Part shown: positions 24,626 to 32,636 of the stretch, piece by piece | Layout of the letters: each line of letters begins with the position of its first letter | Numbering within the stretch: position 1 is the first letter of the stretch | Assembly: GCF_000972865.1 (NCBI RefSeq) | Contig: NZ_CP011144.1 | Location: 2,542,001-2,606,000, forward strand | Source of the DNA: Pseudoxanthomonas suwonensis | GTDB taxonomy: Bacteria > Pseudomonadota > Gammaproteobacteria > Xanthomonadales > Xanthomonadaceae | Length of the DNA: 64,000 bases | Direction: 5' to 3' | Program-made: the position numbers and the translations under genes | Notes under the pieces: generated by a model | The model's input: the letters and a program-made list of their open reading frames with translations, nothing else | What the model was told of the DNA's origin: nothing | The model's database searches: none

Positions 24626-25624
24626 ATGAATTACAAGAATAAAATTCTCGCCACGGCCCCTATGATGGACTGGACGGACCGCCACTGCCGGGTGTTCCAC
24701 CGGCTGTTGGCGCCGCATGCGCGGCTGTACACCGAGATGGTCCATGCCAACGCGGTGGTGCTGGGCAACCGCGAGCGCCTGCTCGGGTTCGACCCGGTCG
24801 AGCATCCCGTCGCCCTGCAGTTGGGCGGCAGCGAACCGCAGGCGCTGGCGCAGGCCGCGCGGATCGGCGCGGAGTGGGGCTACGACGAAGTCAACCTCAA
24901 CTGCGGCTGCCCGTCCGACCGGGTCCAGGCCGGGCGCTTCGGTGCCTGCCTGATGCGGGAGCCGGCACTGGTGGCCGACTGCGTGGCGGCGATGATCGCG
25001 GCGGCGGCCGTCGACGGACGGACGGTGCCGGTGACGGTGAAGTGCCGGCTGGGCGTGGACGACGAGCACGACTACGAGCGCTTCCGCGGCTTCGTCGACA
25101 CCGTGGCCGCGGCCGGCTGCGGCACCTTCGTGGTGCACGCGCGCAACGCCTGGCTGCAGGGCCTGTCGCCGAAGGAGAACCGCGAGATCCCGCCGCTGCG
25201 CTACGAGTGGGCCTGGCGGCTCAAGCGCGAGCGCCCGGACCTGCGGGTGCTGGTCAACGGCGGCGTCGCCGCGCCGGACCAGGCGCAGGCGCAACTGCGG
25301 CACGTCGACGGGGTGATGCTCGGCCGCGCCGCCTACCACGACCCGTACCTGCTGCACCGGCTCGAGGTCGACCTGTACGGCGGCGAGTTGCGCGGGCGCG
25401 GGGAATTGCTGCGCGCGCTGCGCCCCTACGTCGAGGCGCAGCTGGCGCGCGGGGTGGCGCTCAAGCACATCACTCGCCACGTGCTGGGCCTGTTCCACGG
25501 CCAGCCGGGCGGACGCGCCTTCCGCCAGGTGCTCAGCGAGGGCGCGCACCGCCCCGGCGCCGGCTGGGCCCTGGTCGAACAGGCGCTGGCCGCCACCGCG
25601 GCGCAGCGGCGCGCGGCGGCGTGA
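24626..25624 (+). CDS. dusA: tRNA-dihydrouridine synthase A, island-derived N-terminus
   Basis: 332 residues, full length for DusA, an FMN enzyme reducing U20/U20a in tRNA with NADPH. APMMDWTDRHCR opens the TIM barrel, the catalytic Cys is in NLNCGCPSDRV, followed by GRFGACLM, and the FMN phosphate site is in VNGGV and MLGRAAY. The first ten or so residues (MNYKNKILAT) are encoded by island DNA left of attR; the native start is at 6323. The reading frame is preserved exactly through the 23-bp core, so the gene remains functional after integration. It overlaps the next gene by 4 bases (GTGA). Confidence 0.95.
   Translation: MNYKNKILATAPMMDWTDRHCRVFHRLLAPHARLYTEMVHANAVVLGNRERLLGFDPVEHPVALQLGGSEPQALAQAARIGAEWGYDEVNLNCGCPSDRVQAGRFGACLMREPALVADCVAAMIAAAAVDGRTVPVTVKCRLGVDDEHDYERFRGFVDTVAAAGCGTFVVHARNAWLQGLSPKENREIPPLRYEWAWRLKRERPDLRVLVNGGVAAPDQAQAQLRHVDGVMLGRAAYHDPYLLHRLEVDLYGGELRGRGELLRALRPYVEAQLARGVALKHITRHVLGLFHGQPGGRAFRQVLSEGAHRPGAGWALVEQALAATAAQRRAAA
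24655..24677 (+). mobile_element. attR: core repeat of dusA genomic island
   Basis: Identical 23-bp copy of 6388-6410, within codons 10-17 of the hybrid dusA gene. Confidence 0.92.
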
Positions 25625-26562
25625 TCACCCGCGACCCCGGCGCGTTCCTGGCGCTGGCCCGCGGCTGCGCGCCGGACTTCGGCCCGGCCACCGCGCGGGC
25701 CGCGTTCCTGGTCACCCCCGAGGGGTTCGCCCGCGCCGAGGAATCGGCCCGCGACAACCGCTACATGGCCGCGGCCGAGTGCTACCGCGGCGATGCCGCG
25801 CTGGCCGAGCACCGCGCGCTGCAGCAGGCGCTGGCGGCCGACGTGCCGGTGTTCGCCTTCGCCGGCGATCCAGCCGCGCCCGACGCGGTGTTCCCCAACA
25901 ACGTCTTCGCTACCGCGCGGCCGGACGCGCGGGCGTATCCGCAGGCGCTGCCGCGGCTGGTCGTCGGCCGCATGCGCCATACCGTGCGCCAGCCCGAGGC
26001 GGCGCGGGCCGACATCCGTGGCTTCTTCCGCGAGGTGGTCGGGACCACCGAGGTGGACCTGTCGCAGCAGCCGCACCCGTGCGAGCTGACCGGTTCGCTG
26101 GTGGTCGACCGCGCCCGCGGGCTGGGCTACTGCGGCCTGTCCGAGCGCTGCGACGAGGCCGGCGCGCGGCTGATGCATGAGGCCTTCGGCCTGCGCGCCA
26201 CCCTGCTGTTCGACCTGGCCCCGGGCGAGTACCACGCCAACGTGGTGCTGGCGGTGCTGGCCGGTCGCGCGCTGCTGGCCAGCCCGGCCGGCTTCGCCGA
26301 CCCGGCCGTGGCCCACGCCATCGCCGCGTTGTACGCGCCGCATGCGGTGCTGTTGACGCCCACCCAGCAGGCCGCGTTCGCGGGCAACGCGATCGCGCTG
26401 TCGCCGCGGCGGGTGTGGATGAGCGGGGCGGCCGCCGCCTCGCTCGATCCGGCGCAGCGGCAGGCGCTGGCGGCGGCCGGATTCGAGCTGGGTCAGGTGC
26501 CGCTGGCGGCGATCGAGGCCGGTGGCGGCTCGCTGCGCTGCTGCGTGGCCGAGGTGTTCTGA
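25621..26562 (+). CDS. ctlX: Arginine deiminase-related amidinohydrolase (CtlX-type)
   Basis: 313 residues, GTG start overlapping the dusA stop. It is of the guanidino-group-modifying superfamily: PDAVFPNNVFAT near the N-terminus, TGSLVVDR, catalytic His in GEYHANVVLAVL, GNAIAL, and catalytic Cys in the C-terminal LRCCVAEVF. Members hydrolyse arginine, citrulline or dimethylarginine-like substrates; the CtlX name (citrulline utilisation hydrolase type) is used for this branch. With arginase encoded at 33566 it hints at active arginine-family catabolism. Substrate not determinable from sequence. Confidence 0.83.
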   Translation: MITRDPGAFLALARGCAPDFGPATARAAFLVTPEGFARAEESARDNRYMAAAECYRGDAALAEHRALQQALAADVPVFAFAGDPAAPDAVFPNNVFATARPDARAYPQALPRLVVGRMRHTVRQPEAARADIRGFFREVVGTTEVDLSQQPHPCELTGSLVVDRARGLGYCGLSERCDEAGARLMHEAFGLRATLLFDLAPGEYHANVVLAVLAGRALLASPAGFADPAVAHAIAALYAPHAVLLTPTQQAAFAGNAIALSPRRVWMSGAAAASLDPAQRQALAAAGFELGQVPLAAIEAGGGSLRCCVAEVF

Positions 26563-26723
26563 GTGGGCCGCCGGCTGAACAGGGGCGGCCCCGGGTGTGG
26601 ATAAGTTCAGACCGGATTCACCGCTTTCTAACGACCATCGTCTTCCAGCCAGCGCCTTGGATTCCGCCCCCGGCCTTGGGGCGGGATTTGCCATTAGCGC
26701 CAGAGTCCGTTAGGTATTCAGTA

Positions 26724-27149
26724 ATGTCCCGCATGTTCCGACTCGCCATTGCCATGTTGCCGCTCGCCCTGGGCGTGGCGGCCAGCGACGTCGGCGCGCA
26801 GGAACCCCCGCGCCCCGCCGGGCAGGAAGCCGGGCCGAGGTCGCAGGGGCCGCGCGAGGTGCGCCCGCGCGAATCGCTGATGCAGCGCGGCCGCGATGTG
26901 CCGCCGCCGCCTCGCCGGGAGGCCGGCCAGGAGTCGGCCCGCCAGGACGGCCGCTCGATCTCCGAGGCCGTGCGCCGGGTCCAGCGTTCCACCGGGGGCC
27001 AGATCCTGGGCGCCGAGCAGGTGCCGTTCGAAGGGCGCAGCATCACCCGGGTGAAATACATGGACGATCGTGGCCGGGTCCGCTACATGGACGACCCCGG
27101 GGCCGAGCGGCGCAGCGCGCCGCCACGCTCCGATAACGACGAGCGCTAG
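26724..27149 (+). CDS. Secreted basic protein upstream of PhoP-like regulator
   Basis: 141 residues. The signal peptide (MSRMFRLAIAMLPLALGVAA, cleavage near VGAQ) is followed by an Arg/Pro/Gln/Glu-rich disordered stretch and a C-terminal SISEAVRRVQRSTGGQILGA segment, then VKYMDDRGRVRYMDDPG. The latter resembles the edge of a PepSY-like fold, but weakly. It is 66 bases ahead of the response regulator on the same strand. Periplasmic proteins in this place often modulate the sensor kinase; that is inference. Confidence 0.72.
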   Translation: MSRMFRLAIAMLPLALGVAASDVGAQEPPRPAGQEAGPRSQGPREVRPRESLMQRGRDVPPPPRREAGQESARQDGRSISEAVRRVQRSTGGQILGAEQVPFEGRSITRVKYMDDRGRVRYMDDPGAERRSAPPRSDNDER

Positions 27150-27215
27150 ACACTGGAACGGTCGGCCCCGGGTCCGCGGGCCGCCCACACGAAAACCGCA
27201 ACTCAGGGAGAGTGC

Positions 27216-27899
27216 ATGCGTATCCTTCTGGTCGAAGACGAGGCGCCGCTGCGGGAAACGCTGGCCGCGCGCCTGAAGCGCGAGGGCTTCGCGGTCGATG
27301 CCGCGCAGGACGGCGAGGAAGGCCTGTACATGGGCCGCGAAGTGCCGTTCGACGTGGCCATCATCGACCTGGGCCTGCCCAAGATGTCGGGCATGGAGCT
27401 GGTCAAGGCCCTGCGCGACGAAGGCAAGAACTTCCCGGTGCTGATCCTGACCGCGCGCTCGAGCTGGCAGGACAAGGTCGAGGGCCTCAAGCAGGGCGCC
27501 GACGACTACCTGGTCAAGCCGTTCCACGTCGAGGAGCTTCTGGCCCGGCTCAACGCGCTGGTCCGCCGCGCCGCCGGCTGGAGCAAGCCGGTGCTGGAGT
27601 GCGGCCCGGTCGCGCTGGACCTGGCCGCGCAGACGGTCAGCGTCAACGGCAGCAACGTCGACCTGACCAGCTACGAGTACAAGGTGCTCGAGTACCTGAT
27701 GATGCACGCCGGCGAGCTGGTCTCGAAGGCCGACCTGACCGAGCACATCTACCAGCAGGACTTCGACCGCGACTCCAACGTGCTGGAGGTCTTCATCGGC
27801 CGCCTGCGCAAGAAGCTGGATCCGGACGGCGAGCTGAAGCCGATCGAGACCGTCCGCGGTCGTGGCTACCGCTTCGCGATCCCGCGCACCGACGGCTGA
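27216..27899 (+). CDS. phoP: OmpR-family response regulator, PhoP-like
   Basis: 227 residues. The receiver domain (1-115) has acidic pocket E7-D8, phosphoacceptor D51 (AIIDLGLP), T in LTARSS and K in LVKPF. The C-terminal winged helix-turn-helix ends with EVFIGRLRKKLDPDGELKP and ETVRGRGYRF. A GGGAGAG ribosome site precedes the ATG. It is co-directional with the sensor kinase starting 49 bases downstream. Xanthomonad PhoP-PhoQ pairs respond to Mg2+ or cationic peptides; the assignment is by similarity in sequence and gene order. Confidence 0.88.
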   Translation: MRILLVEDEAPLRETLAARLKREGFAVDAAQDGEEGLYMGREVPFDVAIIDLGLPKMSGMELVKALRDEGKNFPVLILTARSSWQDKVEGLKQGADDYLVKPFHVEELLARLNALVRRAAGWSKPVLECGPVALDLAAQTVSVNGSNVDLTSYEYKVLEYLMMHAGELVSKADLTEHIYQQDFDRDSNVLEVFIGRLRKKLDPDGELKPIETVRGRGYRFAIPRTDG

Positions 27900-27948
27900 C
27901 CGGCTGGAACCGGGGCAGACGTCGGGGCAACCCGTGGAGCGCAGCCGC

Positions 27949-29367
27949 ATGGGGTTCCGGCCATGGCGGCCGCGCTCGCTCAAGGCACGCCAGCTCACCG
28001 CGGCCAGCATCAGCCTGGTCGCGTTCCTGATGCTGGCCGGCTTCGCCCTGGACCGCGCCTTCGCCGAGACCGCCCAGGCCAACCTGCGCCAGCGGCTGGC
28101 GAGCTACGCCATGGCGTACGCCGACAACATCGATTTCGGCCGCGACGGCTCGCTGTACACGCCCGAACTGGGCCCGGATCCGCGCTTCCACCGGCCCGGC
28201 AGCGGCCTGTACGCCGAGGTGGTGATGCCGAACGGGCACTGGGCCTCGCTCTCGGCCGAAGGCCCGCTGCTGCCGGAGGTCGCCGGCCAACTGGAACCGC
28301 GGCAGGAGCGCTTCGACGGCCCGCTGGCGATGACCCAGATCGACGGCAGCGGGGGCGAGGTCTACCGCTACGGCATCGGCCTGGTCTGGGCCGAACGCGG
28401 CCCGGACAACGAGTTCCCCTACACCATCTTCGTGATGGAGGACGCGCAGATCCTGGCCGCGCAGGTGCGTGTGTTCCGCGCCGCACTGTGGGTCTACCTG
28501 GGTGGCGCCGGCCTGATCCTGCTGCTGCTGCAGGTGGTGATCCTCAACTGGAGCCTGCGCCCGCTGCAGCGGGTGATCGCCGAGCTGACCCGGGTCCAGC
28601 GCGGCCAGCTGCAGCGCATGAGCGAGCGCCATCCGCGCGAGCTGGAACCGCTGACCGAGAGCATCAACGCGCTGATCGACAGCGAGCGCGAGAACCTGGA
28701 GCGCCAGCGCAACACCCTGGCCGACCTGGCCCACAGCCTGAAGACGCCGCTGGCGGTGCTGCGCACCCAGCTTGACGCCGATACCGACGGTGCCGTTGCG
28801 CACGACCAGGCGCTGCGCGAGGAAGTGGACGTACAGCTCAAGCGCATGAGCGACCTGGTCTCCTACCAGCTGGCGCGCGCTGCGTCCGGCGGCCACAAGC
28901 TGTTCTCCGCGCCGGTGCCGATCGAATCGAGTGCCGAGGAGATCGTGCGCGGGCTGGAGAAGGTCTACGCCTCCAAGAACGTGCTGTGCGAGTTTGAGAT
29001 CGAGCCCGGCGTGCAGTTCTACGGCGAGGCCGGCGACCTGCAGGAACTGCTTGGCAACCTGCTGGAGAACGCGTTCAAGTGGGCGCGGCACCGGGTGCTG
29101 CTGACCGCGCGCTCCGGCCCGTCCGCGCCCAACCGCCGCGCCGGCCTGCAGCTGGCGGTCGACGACGACGGCCCCGGCATCGTCCCGGAGGACGTGGCCA
29201 GGGTGCTGCAGCGCGGCGTGCGCGGCGACGAGCGGGTGCAGGGCCACGGCATCGGCCTGTCGATCGTGCAGGACCTGGTCCGCGACTACCGCGGCGACCT
29301 GCAGGTCGCCCGTTCGCCCGAGCTGGGCGGCGCGCGCTTCGAGGTCACCCTGCCGCCGGGGCTCTGA
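27949..29367 (+). CDS. phoQ: Sensor histidine kinase, PhoQ-like
   Basis: 472 residues. TM1 (about 15-35) and TM2 (about 175-200, LWVYLGGAGLILLLLQVVIL) flank a periplasmic sensor domain. A HAMP segment follows, then the dimerisation/phosphoacceptor helix with LADLAHSLKTPLAVL. The ATPase domain carries an N box (LLGNLLENAFKWA), G1 box (DDDGPGI) and G2 box (GHGIGLSIV). ATG 27949 has GGAG nine bases ahead. It pairs with the response regulator just upstream. Confidence 0.88.
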   Translation: MGFRPWRPRSLKARQLTAASISLVAFLMLAGFALDRAFAETAQANLRQRLASYAMAYADNIDFGRDGSLYTPELGPDPRFHRPGSGLYAEVVMPNGHWASLSAEGPLLPEVAGQLEPRQERFDGPLAMTQIDGSGGEVYRYGIGLVWAERGPDNEFPYTIFVMEDAQILAAQVRVFRAALWVYLGGAGLILLLLQVVILNWSLRPLQRVIAELTRVQRGQLQRMSERHPRELEPLTESINALIDSERENLERQRNTLADLAHSLKTPLAVLRTQLDADTDGAVAHDQALREEVDVQLKRMSDLVSYQLARAASGGHKLFSAPVPIESSAEEIVRGLEKVYASKNVLCEFEIEPGVQFYGEAGDLQELLGNLLENAFKWARHRVLLTARSGPSAPNRRAGLQLAVDDDGPGIVPEDVARVLQRGVRGDERVQGHGIGLSIVQDLVRDYRGDLQVARSPELGGARFEVTLPPGL

Positions 29368-29699
29368 TCCCTGTGATGCGTCGGATGTGTGCAGGCGCCC
29401 GTCTTGCGATGACACACCTGCCGGCCCGCGCGCCTTCCGCAGATTCCCGACGCCCGTTGCCGTTGTAGGAGCCGGGTTCAGCCGGCGACCCCCGCCACGT
29501 CGGCACAGGCGACACCTCATGACTCCGACGCCCGTCGCCGACTGAAGTCAGCTCCTACAGAACAGCGCCGAGCCGCAGAAGGGGAAGGCCCCGCGCGGTT
29601 TGCTGTTTGTAGGAGCCGGGTTCAGCCGGCGACGCGACGCCCTCGGCCCAGGCGACGTCCTCGTGGTTCCGACGCCCCGGCCGCCAGCAAGCTGTGCTC
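29368..29699. other. Intergenic region with two palindromic repeat units
   Basis: 332 bases between the kinase and mtfA. It holds no gene; two ~95-base GTAGGAGC...GCTCCTAC units (29465-29558 and 29609-29703) fill most of it. The second unit provides the stop codon of mtfA. Confidence 0.7.
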
Positions 29700-29703
29700 C
29701 TAC
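29465..29703. repeat. GTAGGAGC palindromic repeats (2 units)
   Basis: Units 29465-29558 and 29609-29703 start GTAGGAGCCGGGTTCAGCCG and end in AGCTCCTAC or GTGCTCCTAC. Each has an internal hairpin near both ends and a divergent centre. Same family as clusters at 37997, 39253, 39920, 49288, 53483, 55760 and 62200. Confidence 0.88.
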
Positions 29704-30452
29704 AAGGGGCGGGCGGGGCCGTAGAAGCGCGCCAGGTGCGCGGCCACTTGCGGCATCGCCTCGGCCAGCAGCGCCGGCGCAGAGAAGTGGTACTCGGTGG
29801 CGACCGCGAAGAACTCCTCCGGCGCCTCGGCCGCGTACGGATCGATCGTGGTCTCGCGGCCGGCGTCCACCTCCGCGCAGAACGCGTCGTAGGCGCGCTG
29901 GAAATCGCGCGCCCATTCGCGCTGCCAGCGCGCCGGCAGCGGCGGGGTGCCGTCGAGTTCGCCGTCGAGCACGTCGAGCTTGTGCGCCATCTCGTGCACG
30001 GCCACGCAGAAGCCGGCATCGGGCTGGGCCAGGTCGGCCTGCACGTCGGCCCAGGACAGGATCAGCGGACCCTGGTCCCAGGCCTCGCCGGCCAGCTCAT
30101 CGTCCCATTCGTGCAGCACCCCGGCGGCGTCGACGTGGCTGCGGCGCACGCGGAACGCATCCGGGTACACCAGCAGCTGCGACCAGCCGCGCAGCCCGGC
30201 CTCGCCGAACTCCAGCAGCGGCAGGCAGCACAGCGCAGCCAGCTGGACCCGCTGCACCGGGTCCAGCTCGAGCCCGGACAGCGGGGTGATGGTCTTCTCG
30301 TGGAGGAAGCGCGCGGCCAGCGGGCGCAGGCGCTCGCGGCGTTTCGGTTCCAGCGCGGCCACCCACGGCAGGGGTGCGCAGGCGGCCTGCCAGGTAACGT
30401 CGTCGATGCTCGGGGAAGCCGGCCGCAGCCAGCGCGACAGCGCCCTGATCAG
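29700..30452 (-). CDS. mtfA: MtfA-type zinc peptidase (M90)
   Basis: 250 residues. It matches the MtfA/DUF980 family with LRPLAARFLHEKTITPLSGL, LLVYPDAFRVRR and zinc motif HEMAHKLDVLDG, plus the distal Glu region APEEFFAVATEYHF. E. coli MtfA binds the repressor Mlc and is an aminopeptidase. There is no ATG, GTG or TTG at the expected N-terminus; CTG at 30452 overlaps the preceding stop as CTGA, so a rare CTG start with translational coupling is proposed. The stop codon is the TAG of a GTAGGAGC repeat. Confidence 0.85.
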   Translation of the reverse strand: MIRALSRWLRPASPSIDDVTWQAACAPLPWVAALEPKRRERLRPLAARFLHEKTITPLSGLELDPVQRVQLAALCCLPLLEFGEAGLRGWSQLLVYPDAFRVRRSHVDAAGVLHEWDDELAGEAWDQGPLILSWADVQADLAQPDAGFCVAVHEMAHKLDVLDGELDGTPPLPARWQREWARDFQRAYDAFCAEVDAGRETTIDPYAAEAPEEFFAVATEYHFSAPALLAEAMPQVAAHLARFYGPARPL

Positions 30453-30739
30453 CGGAACATGCCCGGCAGGAAGCTGTGCCAGCGGTTGCCGCGGGTGCGC
30501 GGTGCCACCGCATCGCCGTCGCTGCCGCCACCGCCGGTGGCGCTGGTGCGCGGCGTGCTGCGCGCCGCCGGCGGCGTGGCCGGGCGCGCCTGCGGTGCAT
30601 CGCCGTCGGCCACCAGGGCCGGGGCCGGGCGTGCATAGACGCAGGCGCCGCGCTTGGGCGCGGGATCGGATTCGGAAGCCGTCGCCCAGCACATCGCCGG
30701 GGCGGCGAGCAGCAGCAGGAACGGGAGCAGGCGGCGCAT
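30449..30739 (-). CDS. Small secreted protein upstream of mtfA
   Basis: 96 residues. The signal peptide (MRRLLPFLLLLAAPAMCWA) is followed by a low-complexity Ala/Pro/Arg/Thr mature region with one Cys and a GGGGSDGD stretch, ending WHSFLPGMFR. An ATG at 30751 adds four residues and is equally possible. It overlaps the proposed CTG start of mtfA by four bases. Function unknown. Confidence 0.62.
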   Translation of the reverse strand: MRRLLPFLLLLAAPAMCWATASESDPAPKRGACVYARPAPALVADGDAPQARPATPPAARSTPRTSATGGGGSDGDAVAPRTRGNRWHSFLPGMFR

Positions 30740-30872
30740 CGGCGGATCCATCGACCGGCAGCGGAGACCCCGGACTATAGCGCGCCTGCGGGCCGTCGGC
30801 ATGTGTCTGGGCCACGCCGGGCCGGCGGGCGATAATCGACGGCCTGGACTGGCCGGTCGGCCTGGGGGGCAC

Positions 30873-31841
30873 GTGGACGATCGCGAACTGCTGGTCCGGC
30901 TGGGTGCCGGCGCGGTGTCCGGCGACGCGCTGGCGCGCGAGGCCGGGGTGACCCGTGCCGCCATCTGGAAGCGGATCGAGGCGCTGCGTGCGGCCGGGGT
31001 CGAGGTCGAGGCCCGGCCGGGGCAGGGCTACGCGCTGGCGCAGCCGCCGGACCTGCTGGACGTGAAGGCCCTGCGCGCCGCGCTGCCGGCGACCGTGGCC
31101 GCGGGCATCGGTTCGCTGGAGGTGGCCTGGAGCCTGGACTCGACCAACAGCGAGCTGCTGCGCCGGCCGGCGCCACCCGGCACCGCGGTATTGCTGGCCG
31201 AGCGCCAGAGCGCCGGCCGCGGCCGCCTGGGCCGGGCCTGGGCCTCGCCGCTGGGCGCGCAGGTGTGCCTGTCGGTGCGCCGCGGCTTCGAGGGCGGGCT
31301 GGCCCGCCTCGGCGGGCTGAGCCTGGTGGCCGGGGTGGCCGTGGCCGAGGCCCTGCGTGGGCACGGCTTCGACACCGTCGGGCTGAAGTGGCCGAACGAC
31401 CTGGTTGCCGGCGACCGCAAGCTGGCCGGGCTGCTGGTCGAGGGCGGCGGCGAACACGCCGGGCCGGTGCACGCGGTGGTCGGGATCGGCATCAACGTGC
31501 GCCTGCCGGCCGCATCGGCGGCGACGATCGAACAGCCCTGGACCGACCTGGCGCAGCTGCGCGGCGGCGCCCTGCCGCCGCGCAATGCCATTGCCGCGGC
31601 GGTGCTGGCCGGCCTGCTGCCGGCGCTGGACGCGTTCGACCGCGACGGCCTGGCGCCTTTCCTGCCACGCTACGCCGCCCTGGACGCGCTCGCCGGCCGG
31701 CAGGTGCGGGTACTGGCCGGCCGCGAGGAGCTCGCCGGCCGCGCCGCCGGCCTGGCTGACGACGGCGGCCTGCGGGTGCTGACCGCGGCGGGCGACGAAC
31801 GCATATTCCATGCCGGCGAAGTGAGCGTGAGACCGCAATGA
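30873..31841 (+). CDS. birA: Biotin-protein ligase / biotin operon repressor
   Basis: 322 residues, GTG start. The N-terminal winged helix (LVRLGAGAVSGDALAREAGV, then TRAAIWKRIEALR) is the operator-binding domain. The central ligase has AERQSAGRGRLGRAW for biotinoyl-AMP binding, then LKWPNDLVAGDRKLAGLLVE and GIGINV. A C-terminal SH3-like cap closes the protein. It biotinylates the AccB carrier and represses biotin synthesis. It overlaps coaX by 4 bases (ATGA), the usual birA-coaX arrangement in this family. Confidence 0.95.
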   Translation: MDDRELLVRLGAGAVSGDALAREAGVTRAAIWKRIEALRAAGVEVEARPGQGYALAQPPDLLDVKALRAALPATVAAGIGSLEVAWSLDSTNSELLRRPAPPGTAVLLAERQSAGRGRLGRAWASPLGAQVCLSVRRGFEGGLARLGGLSLVAGVAVAEALRGHGFDTVGLKWPNDLVAGDRKLAGLLVEGGGEHAGPVHAVVGIGINVRLPAASAATIEQPWTDLAQLRGGALPPRNAIAAAVLAGLLPALDAFDRDGLAPFLPRYAALDALAGRQVRVLAGREELAGRAAGLADDGGLRVLTAAGDERIFHAGEVSVRPQ

Positions 31842-32599
31842 GCGACTGGCTGTTCGACCTGGGCAACTCGCGTTTCAAGGCCGCCTCCTGGCACCACGGC
31901 GACGGCATCGGCGAGGTGCTGGCCTGGCCGCACGGCGCCGATGCGCTGGTTGCCGGCGACGCCAGCCAGGGCCCGCTGCCTCGCGGCCGCGAGGCCTGGG
32001 TGGCGAGCGTGGCCGCACCGGCGCTGACCACCCAGGTGCTGGCGCTGCTGCGCGAACGCTTCGAACGGGTCCACGTGGCCCGCACCGCGGCCGAGTGCGC
32101 CGGCGTGCGCGTGGCCTACGCGCAGCCGGAGCGGCTGGGCGTGGACCGCTTCCTGGCCCTGCTGGGCGCTCGTGCCGGCGGCGGCGACGTGCTGGTGGCC
32201 GGCGTCGGCACCGCCCTGACCATCGACCTGCTCGATGCCGACGGCGTGCACCACGGCGGCCGCATCGCCGCCTCGCCGACGCTGATGCGGCAGGCGCTGC
32301 ACCAGCGCGCGGTGCAGCTGCCGGCGGCCGGCGGCCGCTACGGCGAGTTCGCCGACGACACCGAGGACGCGCTGGCATCCGGTTGCGACGGCGCGGCGGT
32401 GGCGCTGGTCGAGCGTTCGCTGCAGCAGGCGGCGCAGCGGCTCGGCCGCGTGCCGGCGCTGCTGCTGCACGGCGGTGGCGCCGACGCGCTGCTGCCGCTG
32501 CTGCCGCAGGCGACGCTGCGCACGGCGCTGGTGCTGGAAGGCCTGGCGCTGTGGGCACGCGCGAATGGCGGCGACCGGCCTGCGCCGGCCAGCGGCTGA
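31838..32599 (+). CDS. coaX: Type III pantothenate kinase
   Basis: 253 residues. Phosphate motif DLGNSRFKAA near the N-terminus, the pantothenate/ATP region ERLGVDRFLALLGARA, and GVGTALTIDLLDADG are diagnostic of CoaX, which carries out the first step of coenzyme A synthesis and is not related to CoaA. ATG overlaps the birA stop. The next gene starts 37 bases downstream behind its own -10 box. Confidence 0.95.
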   Translation: MSDWLFDLGNSRFKAASWHHGDGIGEVLAWPHGADALVAGDASQGPLPRGREAWVASVAAPALTTQVLALLRERFERVHVARTAAECAGVRVAYAQPERLGVDRFLALLGARAGGGDVLVAGVGTALTIDLLDADGVHHGGRIAASPTLMRQALHQRAVQLPAAGGRYGEFADDTEDALASGCDGAAVALVERSLQQAAQRLGRVPALLLHGGGADALLPLLPQATLRTALVLEGLALWARANGGDRPAPASG

Positions 32600-32622
32600 C
32601 CGGCCCGCTCAGCCGCGTCGGA

Positions 32623-32628
32623 TAGAAT
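32623..32628 (+). promoter_or_regulatory. TAGAAT -10 box before SPOR gene
   Basis: TAGAAT ends 8 bases before the ATG at 32637; transcription would begin almost at the start codon. No clear -35 at the expected distance. Confidence 0.5.
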
Positions 32629-32636
32629 CGCCGCCC

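Larger units (their letters stand above)
6388..24677. mobile_element. Genomic island integrated in dusA (18.3 kb, defence cargo)
   Basis: Bounded by 23-bp direct repeats inside dusA, with a tyrosine recombinase reading away from attR at 23241-24509. Integration within the 5' end of dusA by a dedicated integrase family is an established pattern for prophages and islands. No phage structural, replication or conjugation genes are visible, so it is a non-self-transmissible island. The cargo is an AbiEii-type pair, IetAS-like pair plus DUF2188, sigma/unknown/ImmA-UvrD fusion, Bil operon and PLD-helicase. The AbiE pair and the helicase gene are visibly less GC-rich than their neighbours, suggesting stepwise assembly. 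Confidence 0.92.
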
